DNA of 64,000 bases from Candidatus Proelusimicrobium excrementi. GTDB taxonomy: Bacteria; Elusimicrobiota; Elusimicrobia; Elusimicrobiales; Elusimicrobiaceae. Made by a program: the position numbers and the translations under genes. Location of the stretch: assembly GCA_934643455.1 (NCBI GenBank), contig CAKUBV010000001.1, forward strand, positions 186,001-250,000. The letters run 5' to 3'. Positions within the stretch are counted from its first letter, which is position 1. Each line of letters starts with the position of its first letter. The notes beneath the pieces are model-generated. The model had not been told where the DNA came from and searched no databases. It was given only the letters and a program-made list of their open reading frames with translations. This document shows positions 57,821 through 64,000 of the stretch, piece after piece.

Positions 57821-60221
57821 CTCAAACGCGCCGTTTGGGCGGGAAGATTTTTTTATAAAAGCCTGTTTCGGATCGGAAGGGCCGCAGGGGCCGGCCGGGG
57901 CGGCGGGACAGGGCGCGACGGTAAGCGTCGGTAAAGTGGAGACGGTTCAGGCAGGGCAGAGCGCGCAGGTATTAAACAGCGGCACGGCCAAAGACGCCGT
58001 TCTTGATTTTAAAATTCCCAAAGGGCAAGACGGAGAGTCCGTAAGTTTGCGTTCTCCGCACTATGATAGTTATGAAGACCTTGCCGCACAGCACCCCGCA
58101 GGCACTGCGGGCGAGGCTTATTTGGTGGGGGAAGTTAATTTTATTTATGTTTGGGACGCAAATACCAACAGCTGGGTTTCCGTCGGAAAGCTTGGCTATT
58201 TGCCCCAAATTTTTACGGATTTTCGCGAAGATGTTTTGGAAGAGCTTAGCGAGCGCTACACCAAAAATGAGACGGACGGGCTGATTTCCGCACACAATTT
58301 AAGCCCTGAAGCGCACGCGGATATCCGCCAGGCTTTGGAAACTTTACAGCTTTTGAAGCTTGTTGACGTTTTGCCGGCGCAGGGCGAAAGTAAATACATT
58401 TACGCCGTGCCGCAGGATGAAAGGACGACGGACGGGCAGCTTATAGTGGTTCTGTTTATTTGGACTGGGACGGAGTGGGCCGCGGTCGGCGCGCTGACGA
58501 CTTCCGTCGATTTGACGGATTATCTTAAGAAAACTGAAGCGCAAAACACTTATTTGCCGAAACAAAATCCCTCGGCCACTGGTACAGCCAAAATAAAAAG
58601 CGTTTTGCAGCTTGTAAACAGTAAAGGCATTGTTACATTTTCGCTAGCCGCTTCCGATATGAATTACATTCAAAAATTATCAAAACCATTAGGCGTTCCG
58701 CCTGATTACCAAATATCAAGATATAACGGTACAAGTTATAGCGATAATGTTTTATGGTCGGCGGATAAAGGCGTATCCGGCGGGGTGGCTTCTTTGGGGA
58801 CGGATGGGAAGGTTCCACAGGAACAGCTGCCGAATGTTTCCGCCGCTACGCCTGTTACGGGTTTGGGGCAGGTTACATCGGCTTCCTTTGAAGTCAACAA
58901 AAATTACGCGGCAAGCGTCAGCGGAACCGCCGCTTTTACTTTGCCGACGCCGGCTGATAGCACAATCGCCAATAAAATCACTTTAAGCCTTAATGTTTTG
59001 GCAAACAGCGTTATCAACTGGGGCGCAAACGTAAACGCCGCCTTGGCGGAATTTACGCCCGGCAAGTACCAAATACGGCTTTTGTGGAATAATACATCTT
59101 CCGCATGGTCTGCCGAGGTTTTGAAAGAAACAGCCGCCGTAGGCGATACTGTGGTTCTTTGCCATTTTGACGGCAACTGCTCAAGCGAAGCCGGCGGAGC
59201 CGTTATAAATCAGCTTGCGAACCCCAACCAAGTAACGTGGGAGGAGTTGACGCCCGGCTTTGGCTTAGCGGCGAAAAACGCTATGTCGTCCGCAGGTGCT
59301 TTGTTCCAATTTGACGCCCATGAAAGCCTTGTCCTGCCCGGGGATTTTACCATTGAATTTACGGTTAAAAACCCAAAAGCCGGTTATAACAGCGAATATA
59401 CAATGGATTTTACGGATAAAATCGTTTACGAAACATTATCCGCCACCAGCGCAAGGCACGGGATACAATGCCACGGCTATGCGGCTATAGCCTTTGGCGG
59501 AAAGTTTTTAAAATCCTCAGTAGCTGATTACATCAACACCAATAAAAAGAATGTTGCCGTAGTAAGAAGCGGAGATACTTTATACTACTATGAAAACGGC
59601 TCGTTGGTAATGTCCGGCACTGGCTGGCAGGGCGTAACTTTGGATTTGCGCGGATGGTATATGTCCGGTATAACCGCCGGCGACAAGGCCGGAATGGTAA
59701 TAGACGAGTTAAGGATAAGCCGCTCCGCAAAGTATTTGACGAATTACACGCCCGCGACTGCGCCTTTTGTATTGGCGGACAGCGGGGTAAGCGATTTGCA
59801 CGACATTAAAATGGCGGAACTTTATTCCAGCATTTCAGCTTTACAAAATGAATTACAAATCTTAAAAGGACAGAGTATGAAAAGATTAGATTATACAAAT
59901 GCGGTTCAATTCTATTTAAAGGAAAAAGACCAGACTTCCTACACTGTACCGGCTAATGGGTATATATTTGGATATGGATTTCAAACCTACAACTCAGGTA
60001 CTAACTCATACCGTGGAAATATTCTAATAAACGGTATAAATATAGGAATATATTTTAAAAACTACACTCTGAGCAGCAATCAGGTTAATATAGATATTCC
60101 TTTATCAATGCCTTTACCTGTTTCTGCTGGAGATGTAATAACAATAACAGGCAATAGGGAAGCTTTTCAAGCGCCATATTTATTTGTGCCCGAAAAAGAA
60201 GACCAGGTGATAGGAGCGTAA
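57810..60221 (+). CDS. Phage tail fibre with collagen-like and LamG-like parts
   Basis: 803 residues. Residues ~20-40 have a collagen-like GPQGPAGAAGQGA; residues ~40-330 are mixed and contain TDYLKKTEAQNTYLPKQNPS, as in Gly/Ser-spaced fibre shafts; residues ~455-640 are a LamG/concanavalin-like beta-sandwich (DFTIEFTVKNPKAG; VVRSGDTLYYYENGSLVM; IDELRISRSAKYLTNY). Residues ~690 to 803 (from about 59878) are an AT-rich tip probably used to bind the receptor. ATG 57810 is inside the end of the previous gene, so translation is coupled. Likely host-recognition fibre. Confidence 0.82.
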   Translation: MNSNSNAPFGREDFFIKACFGSEGPQGPAGAAGQGATVSVGKVETVQAGQSAQVLNSGTAKDAVLDFKIPKGQDGESVSLRSPHYDSYEDLAAQHPAGTAGEAYLVGEVNFIYVWDANTNSWVSVGKLGYLPQIFTDFREDVLEELSERYTKNETDGLISAHNLSPEAHADIRQALETLQLLKLVDVLPAQGESKYIYAVPQDERTTDGQLIVVLFIWTGTEWAAVGALTTSVDLTDYLKKTEAQNTYLPKQNPSATGTAKIKSVLQLVNSKGIVTFSLAASDMNYIQKLSKPLGVPPDYQISRYNGTSYSDNVLWSADKGVSGGVASLGTDGKVPQEQLPNVSAATPVTGLGQVTSASFEVNKNYAASVSGTAAFTLPTPADSTIANKITLSLNVLANSVINWGANVNAALAEFTPGKYQIRLLWNNTSSAWSAEVLKETAAVGDTVVLCHFDGNCSSEAGGAVINQLANPNQVTWEELTPGFGLAAKNAMSSAGALFQFDAHESLVLPGDFTIEFTVKNPKAGYNSEYTMDFTDKIVYETLSATSARHGIQCHGYAAIAFGGKFLKSSVADYINTNKKNVAVVRSGDTLYYYENGSLVMSGTGWQGVTLDLRGWYMSGITAGDKAGMVIDELRISRSAKYLTNYTPATAPFVLADSGVSDLHDIKMAELYSSISALQNELQILKGQSMKRLDYTNAVQFYLKEKDQTSYTVPANGYIFGYGFQTYNSGTNSYRGNILINGINIGIYFKNYTLSSNQVNIDIPLSMPLPVSAGDVITITGNREAFQAPYLFVPEKEDQVIGA

Positions 60222-60223
60222 CA

Positions 60224-60463
60224 ATGAACATCAGCGTAGAACTTGGCTTGAGTATTGCGGCGCAGTTAATCACTATCGGGATATTTGTGGGCAAGCTGAA
60301 CACGTTTCAAAAAATGGTGGAGTTCCGCCTTGACCGGCTGGAAAAGAAACAGGATAGGTACAATCATTTGCAGGAGCGTATGACGCGCACAGAAGAAAGC
60401 GTAAAGAGCGCGCATAAGCGTTTAAACGAAGTTGAGGAGCGTATCCATGATTATCATCATTAA
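60224..60463 (+). CDS. Membrane-anchored coiled-coil phage protein
   Basis: A 79-residue protein with an N-terminal membrane segment (SIAAQLITIGIFVG) followed by a heptad coiled coil (MVEFRLDRLEKKQDRYNHLQ). It sits just after the tail fibre and before lysis genes, where phages encode hemolysin-like (XhlA) or holin accessory proteins. It overlaps the next gene by 17 bases. Confidence 0.65.
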   Translation: MNISVELGLSIAAQLITIGIFVGKLNTFQKMVEFRLDRLEKKQDRYNHLQERMTRTEESVKSAHKRLNEVEERIHDYHH

Positions 60464-60848
60464 ACGTATATTTAAAGGGCCGGATTATACTATCGGGCGG
60501 ATGTACATAGACGGCAAATATTTTTGCGATACGCTGGAAGATACCGTCCGCGCGCCCGGGGTTAAAATCCCGGGCAAAACGGCCATTCCCGCCGGCAAAT
60601 ATAAAATTAAGCTTGCGGAAAGCCTGCATTTTAAAAAATTAATGCCGCGCTTGGAAAACGTGCCGGGCTTTACGGGCGTTCTTATCCACAGCGGCAATAC
60701 GGCTGAAGATACGGAAGGCTGTATTTTGGTAGGCAAAAACCGCGTAAAAGGTAAGGTTTTAGACAGCCGCGAAACTTTCGCTAAGCTTTTAAGGCTTTTA
60801 TTTGTTGCCGAGCGCGGCGGCGAAGCTTTAGAAATTGAAATAAATTAA
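60447..60848 (+). CDS. DUF5675-family phage protein
   Basis: A 133-residue protein. The stretches MYIDGKYFCDTLEDTVR, IPAGKYKIKL and GVLIHSGNTAEDTEGCILVG match the DUF5675 family, which is common in the lysis region of phages. The HSG-x-TxxDTxGC pattern recalls catalytic His and Cys of L,D-transpeptidase-like enzymes, so a cell-wall role (endolysin or transpeptidase) is conceivable but unproven. GAGGAG precedes ATG 60447. Confidence 0.78.
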   Translation: MIIIIKRIFKGPDYTIGRMYIDGKYFCDTLEDTVRAPGVKIPGKTAIPAGKYKIKLAESLHFKKLMPRLENVPGFTGVLIHSGNTAEDTEGCILVGKNRVKGKVLDSRETFAKLLRLLFVAERGGEALEIEIN

Positions 60849-60858
60849 GGAGGTAAAC

Positions 60859-61179
60859 ATGAGTATATTGCAGTTCATTGTATCCGTTGTACTCTTAGGC
60901 GCATTGGTCGCCTTGCTTACAAACGGTATCATGGAAGGGCTTAAGCAAATCCCCGCCATTGATAAACTGCCGGCGTCCGTAAAGTTCATTATTATGTTGG
61001 CTATTGCCGGCGGGTGCGCTGTAGTTGTTCAGGACGGCGCGAAGGAGTTTATAAAAACTTCTTTCTGGCTTGTATGGCTTTGCTCCGTTGCGGCGGCGCA
61101 GCTTGGCTATGACAAGCTTATCAAGGGAAAAATTGAGAAATTAGGGGCGGCTGATGTCGGCACTAATAAGCTTAATTAG
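60859..61179 (+). CDS. Holin-like membrane protein
   Basis: A 106-residue protein with two or three membrane segments (FIVSVVLLGALVALLTNGIM, FIIMLAIAGGCAVVVQ, FWLVWLCSVAAAQLG) and short charged ends, typical of phage holins. AAGGAGG precedes the ATG. It lies between DUF5675 and the spanin pair; in such a cassette it would time lysis. Confidence 0.7.
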   Translation: MSILQFIVSVVLLGALVALLTNGIMEGLKQIPAIDKLPASVKFIIMLAIAGGCAVVVQDGAKEFIKTSFWLVWLCSVAAAQLGYDKLIKGKIEKLGAADVGTNKLN

Positions 61180-61411
61180 CCCGCTTCTAACTAACGGGTA
61201 CTTTTGGGGCGGCACAATCGCCGCCCTTGGGGTTTTGTGCGCTTGGATATACCTAAGCGGCCGGGCCAACGGGAAAGAGGCCCAAAGGCGAAAAACTTTG
61301 AAAGAAGAGATAAAGGATAAAACAAATTATGAAAACGGCTATAAAATGGGTGCTACTATGTCTGGTAATGAGCGCGCTGAGTGGGTGCGCCGGTTCCTTG
61401 GCAAGAAGTAG
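61154..61411 (+). CDS. Inner-membrane spanin (Rz-like)
   Basis: An 85-residue protein with an N-terminal membrane segment (YFWGGTIAALGVLCAWIYL) and a charged helical C-terminal part (KEAQRRKTLKEEIKDKTNYE). It overlaps the holin-like gene by 26 bases and the following lipoprotein gene by 83 bases in another frame. That arrangement is the hallmark of Rz/Rz1 spanin pairs, which fuse the inner and outer membranes at the end of lysis. It is shorter than typical Rz (~150 residues). Confidence 0.72.
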   Translation: MSALISLISPLLTNGYFWGGTIAALGVLCAWIYLSGRANGKEAQRRKTLKEEIKDKTNYENGYKMGATMSGNERAEWVRRFLGKK

Positions 61412-61541
61412 CGCGGCGGTATGCTTCCCGCCTTGGGATTTTGCCGACCCGGCCATTACGGAGCTTAACGCTTCCAACTGGGGCAAGGTGGTAGGGATAG
61501 CCTGCTTGTGCGAGCCTAAAAATAAAGCTTGTAAGGAGTAA
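61329..61541 (+). CDS. Outer-membrane lipoprotein spanin (Rz1-like)
   Basis: A 70-residue protein with a lipoprotein signal MKTAIKWVLLCLVMSALSGC (cleavage before C20, lipobox LSGC). Mature part ~50 residues with three to four more cysteines (ACLCEPKNKAC), and with a PPW stretch rather than the proline-rich mature part common in Rz1. It begins inside the i-spanin gene in the +1/-1 frame. The pair implies a host with an outer membrane. Confidence 0.72.
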   Translation: MKTAIKWVLLCLVMSALSGCAGSLARSSAAVCFPPWDFADPAITELNASNWGKVVGIACLCEPKNKACKE

Positions 61542-61548
61542 AAAGGAA

Positions 61549-61731
61549 ATGGAAAAAGCGGAAATAGCCGCTAAAATAGCGGAACTTAAGATGTTAAAAG
61601 GGTACGCCAAAGGCACGCCGTGCGAGGTTTTCAGCCGCGTTGTTGGTTATTTGCGCCCAGTTCAGTGTTGGAACAAAGGCAAAAGGGAAGAATACAAACT
61701 TAGAAAGCATTTTACCTGCGGGTGCAAGTAA
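61549..61731 (+). CDS. Mini-protein resembling the C-terminus of anaerobic ribonucleotide reductase (NrdD)
   Basis: A 60-residue protein whose central part CEVFSRVVGYLRPVQCWNKG and the following KREEYKLRKHF look like the C-terminal tail of class III ribonucleotide reductase NrdD, where the glycyl radical loop and zinc cysteines lie; the last residues are CGCK. The catalytic domain is missing. It has a helical start (EKAEIAAKIAELKML). AAAAGG precedes its ATG. Either a stand-alone glycyl-radical-loop domain or a fragment re-used by phages. Its position in the lysis/late region is unexpected. Confidence 0.6.
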   Translation: MEKAEIAAKIAELKMLKGYAKGTPCEVFSRVVGYLRPVQCWNKGKREEYKLRKHFTCGCK

Positions 61732-61771
61732 ACGCCCCGCCGCATACAATTTTAATTAAGGATAACGGAAT

Positions 61772-64000
61772 ATGGATAATCAGCTTAAAAAACAGATAGA
61801 AATCAACGACAGAAATATATTTTCCCCGGAGCAAAAAAAGTATTCGGTTTATTTGCCAAAATACGGTATTACCGTGCAGACCGCCCTTACGGACGGGCGG
61901 GAAATTATGTTTTCCACCGAGATTTCCGCTTTAAAGCAAAGCAGGGATTTGTACTTCGCTTTAGGGCGCATGGGCGAGAGCAAAAAGGATTTTACCAACG
62001 GTTTTTTTAAGCAGGCGGCCAAAGGCCTGGGTTCCGCCGCCGTGAATATGGCCGGGAACCTTTACGGCGCGGCCGTTAATTTGGGCTGGAAAGGTGTAAA
62101 CGCGGCGGCTTTCCAATGGGCGCGGGCCAATAAAGCGGCGGAAGTTTCCACCCAAGAGGAACTGGACGCGGCCGTAAAAATAGACAAAGAAAAATACGCT
62201 TACGCCGAGGCCGCGCGCGAAGCTTGGACAAAGCGCCAGCGGGCCGATCTGCAGGATTTTATGCAAAAGGCCGGGCTGGATAAAACGCAGTTTGACGGTT
62301 TTGTTTATGATTTAATTTCCGGCGGGGGAACTGCCGTGGCGGCTTTGGCCGTCGGCGCGATAACCAAAAGCCCCGGGGCCGTAATCGCGATGTTCGGCGC
62401 GGTAAGCGGGCAGGATTATTACGGCGAGGCTTTGGAAGCCGGGCTTACAGGCGATAAAGCCCTGGCGGTAGGTTTCGGCGCGGGCGCGCTTGAAGGCGCT
62501 TTGGAAAGGTATGGCGCGGAACAGCTTTTTAAGGCTATGGCTTCAACAAAGGCTTTTAAAACGCCGATAAGGGCGATAATGCGTTATGCCCGCCAAAAAG
62601 GCGTTTACGGCGTAGCCGAAGCCGCCGCGCGCGGCGCGCTAACGGAAAGCGCGGAGGAATTTACGCAGAATATCGCCAGTTCGGCCGTAATGAACGCGTC
62701 GGGAGTGCGCGACGACAGCTATGACGAGATTATCGCCGAAAGCTTTTACGGTGCGATGTTGGGCGCGCTGGTCGGCGGCGGAATGGCCGGGGCCGGGCGT
62801 GCGGCGGCGTTGGCGGCTTCTAAACTGGAAAAGGCCGGTATGCCCAAAGATATAGCCAACGACGTGGCAGGTAAAATAATAGAACAGGCTTATGAAAAAG
62901 AAAGCATAGAAGAAGCCATAAAATTGGCGGAAAGCGAAAACAGCCCGCTTACTTATGAAAATTCCGACAAAGCCGCCGCCGCGCGGAAATTTGCCGAGCA
63001 GGTGCGCGATTTTGCCGACCCAGAAAAAAGAGCCCGCGCCGCGCGCGAAGCGTGGAACATAAAAGACGCTGTAGAAAAAGAAGCTTTAAAAGCCGGCTTA
63101 AGCCCGGAGCAGGCCGCAACGGCGGCGCAGGCGTATCAAAGCGCGGCCAATATGTTTTTTGAAAATACGGGCGTAATGCCCAAAGACTGGTGGGAGCAAT
63201 ACCGCCTTGAAATACAAAACGATATGCAAAACCGCGCGGGCGGTAAGGAAAGCGATACTTTCTACCAAGCGGCTATGTATAAGAGCAGGGCTAAAAATCT
63301 TGTTGAGTTTAAGAAGAACGCTAGAGAAAACAGAAAAAGTAACAGAAAGCAGTTTTATTCTATAAAAGGTTCAAATATAGATATCGCGCAAGACTCAATT
63401 ATAAGTGATAAAAATAAAGGTTTAACAAACGAAGATTTAGACGTTATTGAAAAAAGTTTAGAAAATCCTTCTATTAAAAGTTTTTCTATTTTGGATGATA
63501 AAGGTTCTTATAACGGGAAAAGTGTAATCTTGAATATTAAAACGGCAAAAGGAAATTTGGCGGTTTTAATAGAAGTTGCAGAAAGTGAAAGGATATTGTT
63601 TAAAGAAGCGAGTTTCAAAGAGCCTATACAAAATCGAGCCGGGATGCACACGTTCACCGACAACGCTGCGTCTCCCGGACATATTTATAGTATAGACGAT
63701 GTTATTGACGCTGTCAATATGGAATATGAAAAAAGCATTTCTCAAAAGAGTGTTAGCGAATTGGAAAAGATTATAAACAGTTTGAACGAGAATATAACAA
63801 ATAAGCAAAAAAGGGTTTATGATAAGCATAATTTCTACAAAAAAACAATAAATGATTTTAAAAATGCACAGGCTCCAAAGAGGTTACCTGATTATGTATC
63901 AGCAAGCGGAAGCAAATATTGGATTGAGAAAGGCGGAGTTTACAGACAATCCGACCACTGGGGAAAAGTATCTACCAACGAGTGGAGTTTGGACGGTAAA
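61772..64000 (+). CDS. Large phage protein with variable C-terminal module, continues past the window
   Basis: An open frame of 743 codons from ATG 61772 to the last base. AAGGATAA precedes the ATG. Residues ~1-95: soluble start. ~80-370: glycine/alanine-rich with hydrophobic helices (GTAVAALAVGAITKSPGAVI; YGAMLGALVGGGMAGAGR) like phage internal or DNA-ejection proteins. ~370-500: helical. From ~510 (about base 63300) the base composition drops to AT-rich and the sequence changes character, ending in a segment with KYWIEKGGVYRQSDHWGKV. This resembles polymorphic-toxin layout: conserved body with a swapped C-terminal domain. The toxin type, if any, is not identified, and the last part is cut off. 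Confidence 0.7.
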   Translation, partial: MDNQLKKQIEINDRNIFSPEQKKYSVYLPKYGITVQTALTDGREIMFSTEISALKQSRDLYFALGRMGESKKDFTNGFFKQAAKGLGSAAVNMAGNLYGAAVNLGWKGVNAAAFQWARANKAAEVSTQEELDAAVKIDKEKYAYAEAAREAWTKRQRADLQDFMQKAGLDKTQFDGFVYDLISGGGTAVAALAVGAITKSPGAVIAMFGAVSGQDYYGEALEAGLTGDKALAVGFGAGALEGALERYGAEQLFKAMASTKAFKTPIRAIMRYARQKGVYGVAEAAARGALTESAEEFTQNIASSAVMNASGVRDDSYDEIIAESFYGAMLGALVGGGMAGAGRAAALAASKLEKAGMPKDIANDVAGKIIEQAYEKESIEEAIKLAESENSPLTYENSDKAAAARKFAEQVRDFADPEKRARAAREAWNIKDAVEKEALKAGLSPEQAATAAQAYQSAANMFFENTGVMPKDWWEQYRLEIQNDMQNRAGGKESDTFYQAAMYKSRAKNLVEFKKNARENRKSNRKQFYSIKGSNIDIAQDSIISDKNKGLTNEDLDVIEKSLENPSIKSFSILDDKGSYNGKSVILNIKTAKGNLAVLIEVAESERILFKEASFKEPIQNRAGMHTFTDNAASPGHIYSIDDVIDAVNMEYEKSISQKSVSELEKIINSLNENITNKQKRVYDKHNFYKKTINDFKNAQAPKRLPDYVSASGSKYWIEKGGVYRQSDHWGKVSTNEWSLDGK

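Larger units (their letters stand above)
48700..64000 (+). mobile_element. Prophage (left part; continues past the window)
   Basis: A continuous run of closely packed plus-strand genes, many with start/stop overlaps. It includes small cysteine-rich early proteins, a PGDYG-type phage protein, an ASCH protein, a winged-helix protein, a methyltransferase cargo island, a collagen-repeat tail fibre, DUF5675, a holin-like protein and nested spanin genes. Structural genes (terminase, portal, capsid) and integrase are not in view. The left edge is placed approximately. Intact lysis and tail genes argue that it is at least partly functional. Confidence 0.85.

Noticed and set aside
48700..64000. Integrative conjugative element instead of prophage
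   Set aside because: No relaxase, type IV secretion or partition genes are visible, while tail fibre, DUF5675 and spanins are.
1..64000. CRISPR array
   Set aside because: No regularly spaced repeats with unique spacers were noticed; the repeats found are pairs or palindromes.

Overview
The window looks like a chromosome segment of a host-associated, Gram-negative, fermentative bacterium with roughly 45 percent GC, with the left part of a prophage at its right end. An outer membrane is supported by lipoproteins, many Sec signal peptides and an overlapping two-component spanin pair in the prophage. The gene set (galactose use, peptide uptake, many symporters, no respiratory genes seen) and the giant secreted-plus-MFS protein remind me of gut Elusimicrobiota. 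That taxonomic guess is an inference from memory and needs a 16S or marker-gene check.

Region 1 (1-4300, minus strand) is a translation operon: fmt, a PASTA protein and rpe, then rpsP, khpA, trmD and rplS. Region 2 (4339-15351) holds two secreted unknowns, a flavin reductase, an SDR, a nucleotidyltransferase with an MBL hydrolase, ogt, a MarR regulator with a three-domain LplT-PlsC-AcsA fusion for membrane lipid repair, another secreted unknown and a drug/metabolite exporter. Region 3 (15400-18800) contains tRNA-Ser(CGA) flanked by a duplicated 64-bp segment, an AmpG-like MFS, a DUF5131 protein and 800 bp of hairpins, promoters and a small ORF. Region 4 (18814-29926) has the 1834-residue protein and a galactose operon (Na+/sugar symporter, galK, galE, galT). 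Region 5 (30022-48501) is housekeeping and transport: typA, ABC-F, nitroreductase, SulP, M20 peptidase, DUF192, an opp/dpp transporter without a binding protein, a histone-like DksA protein, a TrkH/KtrB channel, an SLC45-like MFS, a secreted metallopeptidase, an HD protein and a dicarboxylate symporter.

Region 6 (about 48640-64000) is prophage. It has small early genes, a winged-helix protein with a palindrome-rich linker, an AT-rich three-gene island, a tail-fibre cluster, a lysis cassette with embedded spanins, and a large polymorphic protein cut by the window edge. Integrase, terminase and capsid genes are not in the window.

The most interesting element is the AT-rich island at 52797-57268. 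It encodes a complete cytosine-5 DNA methyltransferase, a 713-residue protein with two GHKL ATPase centres and a histidine-kinase H-box, and a receiver-domain protein with an unassigned C-terminal domain. No nuclease is recognisable. It looks like cargo of a prophage and may be a methylation-linked two-component defence system.

A second find is a four-copy composite promoter element with strict spacing: a 10-mer like TTTWGGCCCA, 7 bases, ATAGGYC, 9-10 bases, a TTG-type -35 and a -10. It lies before two secreted-protein genes, a small ORF upstream of the giant gene, and the galactose operon. Several other genes have a -10 box 6-7 bases before the start codon and no Shine-Dalgarno, which suggests leaderless mRNAs. 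A palindromic 24-mer is shared between a host intergenic region and the interior of a prophage gene, with paired transition differences that keep the hairpin.
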